Notes: generated by a model from the letters alone, not told the origin. DNA of 64,000 nucleotides from Homarus americanus (GCF_018991925.1 NW_024753828.1:2466014-2530013), one strand, 5' to 3'; shown: positions 1-10,759, counted from the stretch's first letter. A program made the numbers and translations.

Positions 1-206
1 TGACAGAGAAAAGATTTTGGTATCTCTATGCAAGGCATCAGCCACAAAGAGCCGGTTGGTGTGTGGGTCATGAGCCAGACCTAGAGGGTAGTACAGGTTC
101 TTTGGGAGGGACAACGAAAGAGATTCCCATTCCAGTGGCCATTTTGGAGTAATTTTGTCCACATCACGAATGAGGAGAATATCCTTTTTGTACACAGCTG
201 CCAAAT
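1..206 (-). CDS. Partial exon of an LDL-receptor-like beta-propeller protein
   Basis: Read on the minus strand, this is an uninterrupted frame of about 68 codons entered through a good splice acceptor (tttgattttcag, with AG complementary to 207-208). The translation contains LGLAHDPHTNRLFVADAL followed by an I-F-S-L-S strand. That fits the LDL-receptor class B (YWTD) or related propeller-blade pattern: G-L-A-x-D, then L-[YF]-V-x-D, then a hydrophobic strand about ten residues on. Such propellers sit in the ectodomains of LDLR, LRP and vitellogenin receptors, where they help ligand release. The intron is phase 1, because AT completes a split codon; this is the usual phase in LDLR-type genes. 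The exon runs off the left edge, so its length and the family member are unknown. A TRIM-NHL or other six-bladed propeller protein is possible. That it is a host exon is well supported; the family name is inference. Confidence 0.68.
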
Positions 207-499
207 CTGAAAATCAAAGAATGACATTAATTTTTAAGCAAAATACCTGAACAGTATGATAATATATTAATACCATTATCTAAAGTACTGTAGTACTGTA
301 CTGTACTTCTAGATTTTTTTTCCAACAAATAAAGAACTGCCAATATTTCATGGCAAATTTCATTATCATCCACATTTAATGGCCATTTTCCATGCTTGCG
401 TGGATTAGCTGAAATTAACTGATGGCAGCTTTCCATGGTCTCTTGTAATATCTCATCAGGTTCTTAACTAATAGAATTTCTATTACCCCCCCCCCCTCC
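207..499. other. Intronic DNA upstream of the receptor exon
   Basis: AT-rich, with repeated actgtactgtac-type motifs near 285-310 and a C-rich run near 486-500. No coding signal was seen in either strand beyond short chance frames. Confidence 0.5.
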
Positions 500-720
500 C
501 CTCATGTCAATCTTGGCCTGCCCCGGTTCTCCTCCCTTCCACATTTAGGCCCATACACCTCTTGTCCAAATTGGTCTCTTCCATTATCTCCACATGCCCA
601 AACCATCTCAGCCTGCCTCTACACAGAACCTGGCCAATACTCTCAATACCCACCTGCCCTCTTAGCTCTGAACAGAACCTCCTGTCATTCAATATTACCT
701 AGCACTTCCATTTCACCATT
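500..720 (-). mobile_element. RTE-like LINE, C-terminal reverse transcriptase remnant
   Basis: The minus-strand frame at 507-692 contains RLRWFGHVEIMEETN and then NVEGRRTGAG. This is the signature tail of RTE/craTE-type reverse transcriptases (R-R-W-x-G-H-V-x-R-M, then G-R-R-x-x-G-R-P). Only the extreme C-terminal region is present and there is no palm domain. A second copy of the same family, with the same MEETN and NVEGRRP strings, lies at 52290-52715 on the plus strand. It is a dead fragment within an intron. Confidence 0.72.
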
Positions 721-930
721 CTCATTCCAGGTTCCTCAAGATTGCTCATGTCAACCTCTTTAACTGCAATGAAACATCACACTTCTCATGAGTCACACAC
801 ATTCTTCCAAGCCTGTGGAGGGAAGGTCATCTTGCCATCATAAAGACAGCAACTTCCTAAACTTCCTCTCGCCACTTCTGACTCTTGCCAATTAGCAAGC
901 TTTAGCTTCAACTACATTACAGTAAGATAT
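721..930. other. Unassigned intronic DNA
   Basis: No reading frame or repeat structure recognised. It ends at the 9-bp target duplication (922-930) of the next element. Confidence 0.4.
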
Positions 931-1403
931 GGGTCCATGACAAAAACCCCACCAGACAAAATCCCCTAGGACAAAAACCCCCAGACAAAACCCCCTAGGA
1001 CAAAAACTCCACCTCTACTGGAACCTAAACTAACCTAACGTTAAATGAAATTTGTATGAAAAATAGAAACGAGCTATCTAGCTTCCGACTGTATTCAAAG
1101 ACTACTTAAGAAAAACTAAATTAGTGCACAAGTGAACCAGGTTTTTATACAGTTCGCCTCATGGTACCACACGTCATTAAACAGACCTGAGAGACCAGAG
1201 ATTGTGAGGTCATGGGTCCCCTGAGGTCTCAAAAAGTGAGGACAGTAATGGTAAGATCTAATATCAAAGTGGATTTGTAAGAAAATTATTGAAAACTTTA
1301 AACAAATTCTGTTTTATTTTTTATTATGTGGGGTTTTTGTCCTGTAGGGGTGGGGATTTTGTCCGGTGGGGATTTTGTCCGGTGGGGTTTTTGTAAGTAT
1401 CCC
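931..1403. mobile_element. Mutator-like MITE with 9-bp target-site duplication
   Basis: Begins GGGTCCATGACAAAAACC and ends with the imperfect complement GGTTTTTGTAAGTATCCC. The inverted termini extend about 75 bp and contain internal repeats of the type ACAAAAACCCC and GACAAAATCCCC. The 9-bp sequence gtaagatat directly flanks both ends (922-930 and 1404-1412). Long TIRs with a 9-bp TSD are typical of MULE elements. The 473-bp interior has no coding capacity, so this would be a non-autonomous copy. The superfamily rests on TSD length and TIR form only. Confidence 0.7.
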
Positions 1404-1423
1404 GTAAGATATTACTCCTCAGC

Positions 1424-1424
<1 letters not shown>

Positions 1425-1456
<32 letters not shown>
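1425..1456 (+). repeat. Poly(A) tract, 32 bp
   Basis: Uninterrupted run of A just right of the MITE. No retroelement body was recognised immediately to its left, so it may be a simple mononucleotide repeat. Confidence 0.9.
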
Positions 1457-1458
<2 letters not shown>

Positions 1459-1980
1459 AATACACTAGCAGATAACTATTTAACATTTTGCAGGAAACTT
1501 ACACCTGTACCGTATATTGCAAATCAGGTTTGTTTAATGTAGGGTAAATCAATATTCAAATCAAATGATTTTTTTTAAATCATTGACTTAAATCATTTTG
1601 GTTTTGATATGCTATATGTATAAGGAAGTAGTAAAAATAAACAATTGCTTATACCTGTACAGTACAGTAGCGCATAGTAGGCCATACAGTGTTGTTATAA
1701 ACTAATCAACCTTTATCACAGTAGCCTACATAGTTAAACACAAGAATCCTTCACTTTCATAACATTCACTATTAATTGTTCTCAACAAAAATTACATTAC
1801 TGTACTGTACTTTGTTTTGTAACTAAAACAAAAAACACAGTTTAAGTAACATCACTTTGCCTACCTTACATGTTTTATTGTACAGTACACACATGTAGGG
1901 GTTGTACTGTAGTTAAGTATTAAAGGCACCGATAACTTGTTTTAGGTTTACTTCACAGTTGTAAATAGAAAAACAACCCA
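1457..1980. other. AT-rich intronic DNA with TACAG-type motifs
   Basis: Contains several short runs of the 5-mer TACAG/CTGTA (for example near 1660, 1800 and 1880). No gene or transposon feature was recognised. Confidence 0.45.
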
Positions 1981-2112
1981 AAACCAACTAAATCTCAATA
2001 CTTTTGGATAAAGCATGTTTAATATTTATAACAATCAAATTCTAATAAACCAACTAAATCTCAATACTTTTGGATAAAGCATGTTTAATATTTATAACAA
2101 TCAAATTCTAAT
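1981..2112 (+). repeat. Perfect 66-bp tandem duplication
   Basis: The 66-bp block starting aaaccaactaaatctc (1981-2046) is repeated without a mismatch at 2047-2112. Two identical copies in otherwise unique DNA point to a recent local duplication, or to an assembly effect. Confidence 0.95.
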
Positions 2113-2650
2113 GTCTCTTAGTCTTTGCTACATCACAAACAACAAATTCTGATTTAATTAAACATCTTTGTGACCATGACCAGTGTCTGCGGTCAAAGAC
2201 TTAAAACGAAAGACAATTTTTTTTTATTGTACCTAGGCTGCTGCTCAGTTAGCTATGAACAAGTCATCTGCTCTTTGTTTACAACCCGCTTGGTCTAAGT
2301 GTACTCTCACGTCCACAAAAAATTAAATTACACCATGCCACTTTCAAGAAAATTACTTTCATTGGTACCACAAATCAAAGTAAGTACTTTCTGTTTAATA
2401 TGGCAAGAGGTCCTGGGCAGAGCCCCCATCTAGGAAGTTAGGTAAGTTTTCTTTGGATGGTTAGGTCAGGTTCTATTAGGTTCTGTGCATTATCGTAACA
2501 TTTTTATTAATTATTATCATCCAAACAACATCTGTGGAAAAACTGAACAAAACTGAACAATGCATTCTGGTGTTAGCCATCTGCTCCAGGATTACCTTTA
2601 AAATTATGGTAGGTAACAGGGTACTTAAAAGGTGAAAAAAGTATTATTTT
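2113..2650. other. Unassigned AT-rich DNA
   Basis: No coding frame, repeat unit or transposon terminus was recognised here. Confidence 0.4.
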
Positions 2651-2930
2651 ACCTTTGGACAACACAGGAAACTTAGGAACTATATCTTTGCAATCAACAG
2701 TTTACACAATTCTAAGAAACTTTTTTGCTATTGAAATTTCTCTCGCAAACAACTATATATGCTGGGGGTCCAGGGGGATGGAACCCCCCCCCCCCCCAGT
2801 TAGGAGGGTAGGTTAGGTAACTTTTAGGTCATTTGCAAGGGAAACATCATAGAAAAAAAGTGTCTTAGAATTTTCGAAACTATTGATTGCAAAGATAGAA
2901 TTCCTAAGATTCCCATGTTCGAAAGTAAAG
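2651..2930. repeat. Long imperfect inverted repeat (MITE-like)
   Basis: The left arm at about 2651-2750 (aaacttaggaac, tatctttgcaatcaac, caattctaagaaac) matches the complement of the right arm at about 2831-2930 (tcttagaattttcg, ttgattgcaaagata, ttcctaag). The arms are about 100 bp at roughly 80% identity. The 80-bp spacer contains a run of 14-15 C. The transcript would fold into a long hairpin. No clear target duplication was found, so the transposon class is open. Confidence 0.7.
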
Positions 2931-3142
2931 CTTTAGCCTGAAAAGGTTTGTGTATTTGAGAAGTAACAATAGGGCAGCAATAACAGCATTTAATAATCTA
3001 AAAGACCTAATGAAAAGGTACATTAATTTCAATTTGAGAAAAAGGATGCAGAAAAAGGCTTTATAGGGCAATGACTGATGTATGGGTCAGAAGCATGGAC
3101 ACTTTCAGTAAAACACCAGAACGTTTGCAGTCCTCTGAAATG

Positions 3143-3928
3143 CGGTCTGACTAATTACCCAAATGTAGCCGCAATTAAGTCAAATAATGGTCCTACATGA
3201 ATAAATCGGACTGCCAATCACTTCTCGACTAGTATTTGGTGTCACAAAGTAAAAAAAATTGGAAAACTTACTTTAATCTGAGTTGTGTTGGGTTAGGTTA
3301 GGTTAGGTACATGCACTCGATCTCTAATAGCTGGTGCAAATTAAGTTTACCAATTTTGCAACGTGGCGCAAATACCGAGTCGAAGTGATTATGATCAATT
3401 ATGTATGGGACCATTGTTCATTTCTAAATCTTGACTTCCTTCAAATATTCATCCCCTGATACATGCGATCTAATGTCAGATTAAATTACCGTTTTTCCAA
3501 TTTTTTTTTGTATTTTAAATACTATTCAGTGATTGGCGGTCGATTTATTCATGTAGGACCATTATGGCTTAATTGCGGCTACATTTGGGTAATTACTGGC
3601 TCCTCTCGGTACATGCCGCGATCTATTAACTCAGATTAAATGCGTTTTTAATTTTTTTCTGCTTTGACACAATACCAGTCGAAGTGATGATTGGCGGTCC
3701 GATTTATTCATGTAGGATAGTGTTCAGCTTCATTACTGGCTTGTTTGGGTGATTACTCACTCCTCAGTACATGCACTCGATCTATTAACTCAGATTAAAT
3801 TAAGTTTACCAATTTTTGTGACTTCGTGACACCAAATACCAGTCGAGAAGTGATTGGCAGTCCGATTTATTCATGTAGGACCATTATTTGACTTAATTGC
3901 GGCTACATTTGGGTAATTAGTCAGACCC
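3143..3928. mobile_element. TIR element with 8-bp TSD and internal 160-bp tandem repeats
   Basis: The termini are an inverted repeat of at least 100 bp, reading ggtctgactaattaccc inward from the left and the complement from the right. The 8-bp ctgaaatg directly flanks both sides (3135-3142 and 3929-3936), so the 786-bp boundary is firm. The interior holds about four same-orientation copies of a block of about 160 bp. Each contains a gatttattcatgtagg-type core near 3393, 3542, 3701 and 3863. No protein is encoded. An 8-bp TSD with long TIRs fits MULE- or P-like families better than hAT, whose TIRs are short; the class is inference. Confidence 0.78.
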
Positions 3929-3936
3929 CTGAAATG

Positions 3937-4150
3937 TGGTTTTATAGGTGAATGGTAAGAATAACCGAAACAAATCAAGCACTAGGAATGGCAAAAACTT
4001 AGATAAATACTTGAAATGTACAGAAAAAAGGAATTTCGGTCGTTTAATGGACGATAGAATGGTAGTAACTCTCGACAGGAGCTGCCATGCACAGGCCAAC
4101 CGGCCTATTGCAGACTCCTTATTTTCTTATGTTCTTATAATCGGGTATGA
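3937..4150 (+). mobile_element. CR1/L2-like LINE 3' end remnant
   Basis: Ends with the pattern caggccaaccggcctattgc, followed by a run of tcttatgttcttat. This matches the tail of the longer CR1-like copy at 6745-9055 (gggccaataggcccgctgc and ttcttatgttcttatg). The short plus frame at 3948-4139 would be the last decayed codons of the reverse transcriptase protein. Severely 5'-truncated. Confidence 0.6.
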
Positions 4151-5839
4151 GGGGATAACACAAATAGTAATGGGCAAAGTTGGGGGTTGGAAGGTCAGGG
4201 GGTAGTAGCGACTAGGGTGGATGAATTAAATTAAAATCTGGGTCCCCTGGGTCCCCAGAGATATAAAACCTTGGAGGATTGGTAAAATCAGTGCGAGAAA
4301 GTTTAGAGTGGAGGACTGTGGTGGCCAACCCTCAGATGTGAGGACGGTACTCTGAATGATTGATACTTTATGGCAAACTAATAAGTTAAGGGTTTGCATT
4401 TCTTATGCAAGTAGACATGTATTTGCCCACAACAATATCCACGAAGTACAATATTCTTTGCTACTCAAACCAGAATATCAATACCAGCTAAACAGTAAAA
4501 ACATTACAAGATGTACCACCTGGATCTCGTCCAATATTTTCATGTCAATAAACGATGACCTATATTATCTCCACGCACCGAGTACAGTACACTGTGCACA
4601 TTGGTGGCATGTGTTTTCTTGGTTCTAGTTTTTATTTCATATTTTTTTTTGAACAAGTTATATACTGGAGGGGACTCGTATTCTATCGACTGCCCTTTCA
4701 AAAGCGTGCATTATCACGAGTTAGGAAGAACTACCAATTGGAGCTCATTTCAGTTCAACTACAGTACTGGCAAAATTTTATATATTAGAATACAACAAAT
4801 ATAAACACAATTATTGGAGTTAGCTGAAGCATATAATCTGCAAATAAAAGTCAAACATTGTGTACGTGACCGGCGGGAGATCGGGGATGGAGATTTTTAT
4901 ATTTCATCCAACATACTGAAGCAGTTTTCGGTTACCTGGGAGATTGAATACCTTAGACATTACTATCATGCTACTTACTAACCTGTACATGATGATAAAG
5001 ATACAATAACTAGACAAATAATGTGTGTAAGTATAAAACACATGATAAAGATATGAAGTGAGTGCTCGACACAAACTTCCCATGAGCACTAGTGGTTGGC
5101 TGGAGCCGCGGGGCCGCGTGAGCAGCCGCGTGTCGTCTGCTGTGTCTGCTGGTGACTCGTGGCATCCATCCTCATGTTGCAATGAGAAAGGAGACAGTTG
5201 TGGCAAGATATTTCTCATACTTTTCTCCTTTGTAAGCACAAATGTACAGACAATATTTTTCAGCGTACAACTACATCGTTATTGAAGGAATTTGAACTTA
5301 ATTTCTTTAAATACATATAACAAATAATATTGCCTAATACACCGTTGGAGTTATTGCTTGTGAAATAGGTATATTCATAGCATCATCATGCGGTATGCGA
5401 GGCTGATAAAACTGTGGATACAACATAGAACCCGAACGTTGGCGGTATTTATAAACACGATTGGTATTAATTACATTTAGCAGCAGCAAGTAGGTTTGAT
5501 CCCACGCAATACACTACTATAGATACCCTAAGAAATGTAATAGTCTTAAAACCTAGGAATAATTAAAAGTAGTTTTTTACATCCTTACTACTCATTTACT
5601 GTTCGTCATTTCTGGGTTAAAAACTGACACCACCCTTTTCAGAAAAAAAAGAGGGCGAACAAGACTGAAGACTGGATCTTGGGTGCGTTACCGAACTCCA
5701 AAATTATCTTCAGTCATTCAGAAAAGGCAGAATGCAGCTGAGTGAAAGTGAATCCCGCAGCCTGTCAGTTCAGTAAGGGTAGAGCGGATACAGCATAATA
5801 TTGTAGACAGTCAATTTTCAGTATACAAGAACATATTTT
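4151..5839. other. Unassigned region with a GC-rich patch
   Basis: Mostly AT-rich and without recognised homology. A GC-rich patch at about 5095-5165 contains several CGCG/CCGCGG sites, and a 111-codon minus frame (5239-4904) crosses it. The protein has no recognisable domain and only its first half is compositionally protein-like. It could be a 5' exon, a promoter-proximal region or chance. Confidence 0.35.
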
Positions 5840-6192
5840 TACTTTACTTTTATCCTCTTCACCACTGATCGGCTCGTTAGCTGCTTGGGCGATCGGTCAC
5901 GTCTCTGTCACGTACTGTTGACAAGTACTAGTCATGCTAGTCATGTACTGGCTCTCTTTTACGCAGTTGGCAGGTACTGGGCATGCACCAGCTCCTGAAT
6001 GTGCCTGAACCTGCTCCAGTGTTGGTCAAGTCTGGTCTTGAAAGAGCTCACACTCGGTGCCGTCACAACACTCTCTGGTAGATTGTTCCAAGAGTTCACA
6101 ACTCTCACTCCGAAAAAATTTGCCCTCACAGTTTTCTGGACTTGCGGCTTCTTCATGGAGGTAGTGTGGCCGTTGCATTCTATTACCTTCAC
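5840..6192 (-). mobile_element. CR1-like LINE, 3'-terminal fragment
   Basis: The minus frame includes RANFFGVRVVNSWNNLPESV, the conserved C-terminus of CR1-group reverse transcriptase proteins (F-x-x-R-V-V-x-x-W-N-x-L-P). It is followed by the family's 3' UTR, which ends at about 5840 in the complement of tttacttttatcctcttc. The same 3' end recurs at 9228, 10760, 28198, 36567 and 41700. Only about 350 bp are retained, with no palm domain. Confidence 0.85.
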
Positions 6193-6744
6193 TTCCCCAC
6201 TAATTGTAGGAACTCATTCACCCATGAACGAACTCGGGGTTGACGAGGCATGAAACTGTAGTGGATTCCTCCCCTACAAACGCTGTTTGTCGCTGACAAG
6301 CCGACCCACGAATTCAGCCTGCGCTGCCTCGTGTCCAAGGTCAGCAACCAGCGCCGCCACACATCACGGAGGTCAACTATTAAGCCACGCCTACCTCCAC
6401 TATATAAAACCACACCTCGTGATAACCGCTCTACTCCTACTGTATTTCAGTTTCACCACTTTTCCTTCAACTCCTAATAATCTTCTTTCACCTCTTAACT
6501 AAAGACTTCGTATCGTAACCGCTCTTTCTACCTACAGCCACCAGCAAGCAACACCTCCTCCTCTACTCCTGCCTGGCGGCCCTCGCTCCAGTCGGCGGCC
6601 ATGGCGACCCACACCTCGTGACCACTCTTTCTACCTACAGCCACCAGCAAGCAACACCTCCTCCTGCTCCTGCCTGGCGGCTCCCGCCGGCGACCATGGC
6701 GACCCACAAGCTGGTCCTCCTCTGAGCACCCTCACCAACCGAAC
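6193..6744. repeat. GC-richer segment with a roughly 100-bp tandem duplication
   Basis: The block ctctttctacctacagcc through atggcgacccaca occurs at about 6518-6613 and again at about 6627-6711. Shorter cacacctcgtga motifs occur at 6411 and 6612. A plus open frame at 6287-6502 has no recognised domain. The segment lies directly upstream of the CR1-like element and could be part of its 5' region or the pre-insertion site. Confidence 0.5.
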
Positions 6745-9055
6745 CCACACAGGGTAATAATATACTCGATTTAGTTCTGTCAAACAGAGAAAACCTCATT
6801 AGCAGTGTCGAGGTAGGGAACGAACTTGCAAACAGCGATCACAAAGAAATTAGATTCCAGTTAGATTTTCAGGGCAGACGTAAGGAAAATTCCACTAAAG
6901 TACCAGATTTCAGAAGGGCGAACTTTGACAGTTTAAAGAGGCAGCTGAGAGAAGGGGTGTCGCGCTTGGCCGTGAACCTGACAGATGACACGGACCTGAT
7001 AACGAGATCTGAGATTGCCGAGTTCCACGACAATTTAAATTGTGAGTTACTTAATGCACAAAGGCAGAACATACCATACAAAAAACTCAGATCAGACAAC
7101 AATGACCCTAAATGGATAAATAATTATTTAAAGAACATCATTGGCCAAAGGAAGGCTATAGGTAGAAGGATAAATCGTGGCGAAATTCACCTCCGGGACT
7201 ATTATAGGGTATTGGCGAGTTGGGTTAAAACCGAGATAAGGAAAGCAAAGAGGAATAATGAGGTAAGGATAGCAAGGGAGGCGAAGACAAACCCCAAAGG
7301 ATTCTACCAAATGTATCAAACTAAAACACGAGAAAAGATTGGACCAATACGGTAAGACACCGGCGAGCTCACTGATAACGACAGAGAAATAAGCAATAAT
7401 TTGAATAAATATTTTTCAACAGTTTTCACCGACTCTATTCAGAGATAGTGAAGAAAACAAATTAAGCGAGATAGTAGTGACTAGTAACGATGTTAGTAAG
7501 CAAATAGACAAACGAAAGCCTAACAAGCCACCTGGTTCCGATGAGATATTTGCCAGAGTATTAAAGGAATGTAAGGAAGAGCTTAGTATGCCCTTAGCAA
7601 AGTTGTTTAACATGTCCTTAAAAACAGGTGTAGTACCAGAATTCTGGAGGATAGCGAATGTAATACCGATTTTCAAGAAGGGGGATAGATCACTATCCTC
7701 TAACTACCGCCCAATCAGTCTAACATCAATAGTAGGCAAATTACTGGAAGCAATCATTTCAAACTCTATTCGAAATCACCTGGAGAAGCACCGATTGATC
7801 AATGATTCCCAGCATGGCTTCACAAGCGGACGTTCTTGTCTAACTAATCTATTAACATTCTTTTCATCAGTTTTCGAATCGGTGGACGAGGGGCACAATT
7901 ATGATGTGGTATATCTCGATTTTAGCAAAGCCTTCGACAGAGTCCCCAACGAAAGACTAATTAGAAAGGTAGAAGCTCATGGCATCAAAGGTAACATCCT
8001 TAAATGGATTAGGGCGTGGTTACAGGACAGGAAACAGCGAGTGAGCATTAACGGCACTAAGTCCCATTGGAGCAACGTCACAAGTGGAGTTCCCCATGGC
8101 TCAGTACTTGGACCATTATTATTTATTAATACATAAACGACATAGATATCGGCATAGACAGCAACATAAGTAAATTTGCTGATGACACTAAAATAGGACG
8201 TGTAATTAAATCTGACGAGGACTCAGCAAAACTACAGGAAGATCTAAACAAATTTTTCGAATGGTCTGAAAAATGGCAGATGAAATTCAACGTGGACAAA
8301 TGTAAAGTACTCAGTATAGGAGATGTAAACAGGGAAACCAGATACCAGATGAACAACGATGCCATAGAGAAATCCGACTGCGAGAGAGATTTAGGAGTAA
8401 TGATAAGTAGGAACCTTAAGCCAAGTAAACAATGTGTTTTTGCTCGTAACAAGGCTAATAAAGTACTTGGGTTCATACAAAGGAGTGTTAGTTACAAGAC
8501 TAGCGAGGTCATCCTAAAACTGTATCTTGCTCTTGTGAGACCACACCTGGATTACACAGTTCAGTTCTGGTCACCGTATGACAGAATGGATATAGAATCC
8601 TTGGAAAGAATTCAGAGGAGAATGACAAGACTAATCCCGGGCATTAGGAACCTTGAGTATAGAGACAGGCTAAAGCATCTTAATTTGCACTCCCTCGAGA
8701 GACGTAGAGCGAGGGGCGACCTGATAGAGGTGTATAAGTGGAAGGCAGGGCTAAACAAAGGGGACATTACAAAGGTACTCAAACTATCCAACCAGGAGCG
8801 AACTCGTAACAATGGTTTTAAATTAGACAAATTTAGATTTAGGCGGGAAATAGGTAAACACTGGTTTGGAAACAGAGTAGTGGATGAATGGAACAAGTTA
8901 CCAAATATCATCATTAACTCGAATACGCTGAATAGCTTCAAACATAGGTTTGATGCTTATATGAGCAATAGGGGTTGGGTGTAAACGGGACTGCCCAGTA
9001 TGGGCCAATAGGCCCGCTGCAGTTTCCTACATTTTTCTGTTCTTATGTTCTTATG
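6745..9055 (+). mobile_element. CR1-like LINE, 5'-truncated in the endonuclease domain
   Basis: Starts inside the endonuclease C-terminus (LDLVLSNRENL, then NSDHKEIRF). A linker frame runs 6957-7352 and a reverse transcriptase spans about 7450-8984. Fingers and palm motifs are clear: NYRPISLTSI, DFSKAFDRVP, SGVPHGSVLGP (usually PQGS) and KFADDTK at about 8172-8189. The thumb and C-terminus end in FKHRFDAYMSNRGWV at 8984. Defects are an in-frame TAA at 7353, a frameshift near 7440 and a one-base shift near 8128 just before the FADD box. The 3' tail holds the gggccaataggcccgctgc motif and two TTCTTATG units. It is inactive as it stands, but young enough for most of the frame to be readable. Confidence 0.9.
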
Positions 9056-9227
9056 TACTCAACTCTTGTAACCATGCTGCCTTCCCAGCACCAAGCTGCA
9101 TCGTACATCCAATATAATATGTATACAGAGAGCACATTGTGAGTTTCCTTTCTCCATCCCATCCTAAGTGTGAACCAATATCACGAAACCCCACAAATGG
9201 TGACCCCAGAGTGATTTTTTCTATTCT
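9056..9227. other. Short unassigned spacer
   Basis: Contains the string aatggtgaccccagag near 9197, which resembles a primer-binding site of some Gypsy/mag elements. No LTR pair or coding region supports that reading. Confidence 0.3.
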
Positions 9228-9451
9228 TTTATCTTCTTGGACCTCTTCACAAGTGATCAGCTCGTTAGCCGCTTCGGCGGTCGGTCACGTCTCTGTTCCA
9301 CACTGTTGGCAGGTACTGGACATGCACCGGCTCCTGAATGTATCTGAACCTGCTACAGTGTTGGTCAAGTCTGGCCTTGAAAGAGCTCACACTCAGTGTC
9401 GTCACAACACTCTGGCAGATTGTTCCAAGAGTTCACAACTCTCACTCCGAG
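9228..9451 (-). mobile_element. CR1-like LINE 3' end
   Basis: Same family and orientation as 5840-6192: the complement of RVVNSW-type C-terminal codons followed by the 3' UTR ending near 9228. It lies next to an inverted 66-bp tail and then to the body of another CR1 copy. Confidence 0.8.
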
Positions 9452-9517
9452 AGACGTGACAGATCGCCCAAGAGGCTAACGAGCCGATCAGTGGTGAAGC
9501 TGATAAAAGTAAAAGTA
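9452..9517 (+). mobile_element. CR1 3'-tail-only fragment, inverted relative to its neighbours
   Basis: Contains gagacgtgacagatcgccc, cgagccgatcagtgg and then ataaaagtaaaagtaa. This is the 3' UTR terminus of the CR1 family in plus orientation. It sits exactly between a minus-strand 3' end (9228-9451) and a minus-strand RT body (9518-10375). Confidence 0.75.
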
Positions 9518-10375
9518 ATTATATTGCCGATATTACCATCCTGTTCCAGAATATAGGTCCAAATATCCAATGCCTTGAGTAATTGTGTTAAGCAGGAGCG
9601 CCCCGGCATAAAACCGTGTTGGCAATCCTTTACAAGGTTGTTTCGTAGTAGAAGTTCCATCATGGCATCTCTGATAATGCTCTCAAGTACTTGACATGCT
9701 ATGCTTAGTCAGGCTCACCGGTCTATAGTTGGTCGTGGAGTGACGATCGCCCTTCTTGAAGATAGGACTCACAAAAGCCATTTTCCAATCACTGGGGACC
9801 TTTTGTTCATCCAGGCATTTACAGAACAGTATCTTCAGGGGCTTGGCAAGGTCGTTGCACAACTCTCTTAGCACTCTAGGATGCACCATGTCAGGGCCGG
9901 GACTCTTATGGACCTTTAGCTTTGACAGTTTATTTCTTATAACCTCTTCTGTGAACACAATGTGGGTCAGTGCTGTGTCGAACTGTCTATCCTCAAACAC
10001 CGAGGAAAAGAAGCTGTTCAATGCCTCAGCTTTGTCCTGATCATAATCTGCATAACTACCATCTTCAAGCTTCAGGTCTAATACTGCTACTGGCGTTCTT
10101 AATTTCGACTTTGTATAGCGGTAAAACGCCTTTGGGTTTGACTTGACCTCGCTTGCAACCAGCCTCTGGAACTCCTTTTCAGCCCTTCTATACTCTCAGA
10201 CTTTGCTTGGTCCCTGGCTCTTGCATATACCCTCCTGTCCTGCTCATTGTTTGACCAAACCCACGCCTTGAATATCTGGGTTTTCTTCTTAACTTTGTTT
10301 ACTGCCGTATGGTTCATGTGTATGGGTCCCCTCGTATTCCTAGAGACACTGTATTCAATCGTCCACCCCACCCCA
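9518..10375 (-). mobile_element. CR1-like LINE, linker and N-terminal half of reverse transcriptase
   Basis: Reading leftwards, 10371-10099 gives the linker (VNKVKKKTQIFKAWV and DRRVYARARDQAKSE). 10021-9683 gives RT fingers (NSFFSSVFEDR, HKSPGPDMVHPRVL, FKKGDRHSTTNYRPVSLT). 9663-9520 gives QHGFMPGRSCLTQLLKALDI. The catalytic FADD region and everything after the family-A/B boundary are absent. Small frameshifts occur near 9700 and in the linker near 10190. It is closely related to the copy at 28198-30172. Confidence 0.88.
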
Positions 10376-10759
10376 TATGAGCTAATAACTAACCCAGCGA
10401 AAAGATAACTTGTAAAAAAAAAAGTGGAGGAATTCGGTCCCCAATCATTATATATAATTAATAATTGACTGCAGCAAGGAAATATGTCTTAAGAACCTAA
10501 GAACGATTATCGGCTAGACCTGTTCTTAACGAACAACGAGGATACTTTGATTTCCTGCTGTACTAAAACTGAAAAATGAAGGACATACTCGTGAAGAACA
10601 ATTGGGAGATTAAACAAGTTACCGACTCAATTTCTGCGTCGAAGGGATAAATAGAAATATAATCTTGGTCAGGGGCAGAAAGCCATTTTCTATATCAAAC
10701 CCTAGAAAGTTATAAGAGTAGAGGACAGTCAGCTTTCAGCTTTTTGTGTGTGAAGCAGT
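10376..10759. other. Unassigned DNA
   Basis: No coding frame recognised. A short imperfect inverted motif (taagaacctaagaac and gttcttaacgaac) lies at 10490-10540. Confidence 0.4.

Noticed and set aside
3289..3310. Interstitial telomere (gttaggttaggttagg)
   Set aside because: Only about three units within a TIR element; too short for an interstitial telomeric tract.
4904..5239. Host exon of 111 codons with a CpG-like patch
   Set aside because: Half of the product is AT-rich readthrough and no domain or paired splice sites could be supported.
9160..9215. LTR retrotransposon primer-binding site (aatggtgaccccagag)
   Set aside because: Resembles Gypsy/mag sites, but no LTR pair, gag or pol sequence lies nearby, and one short match is not enough.
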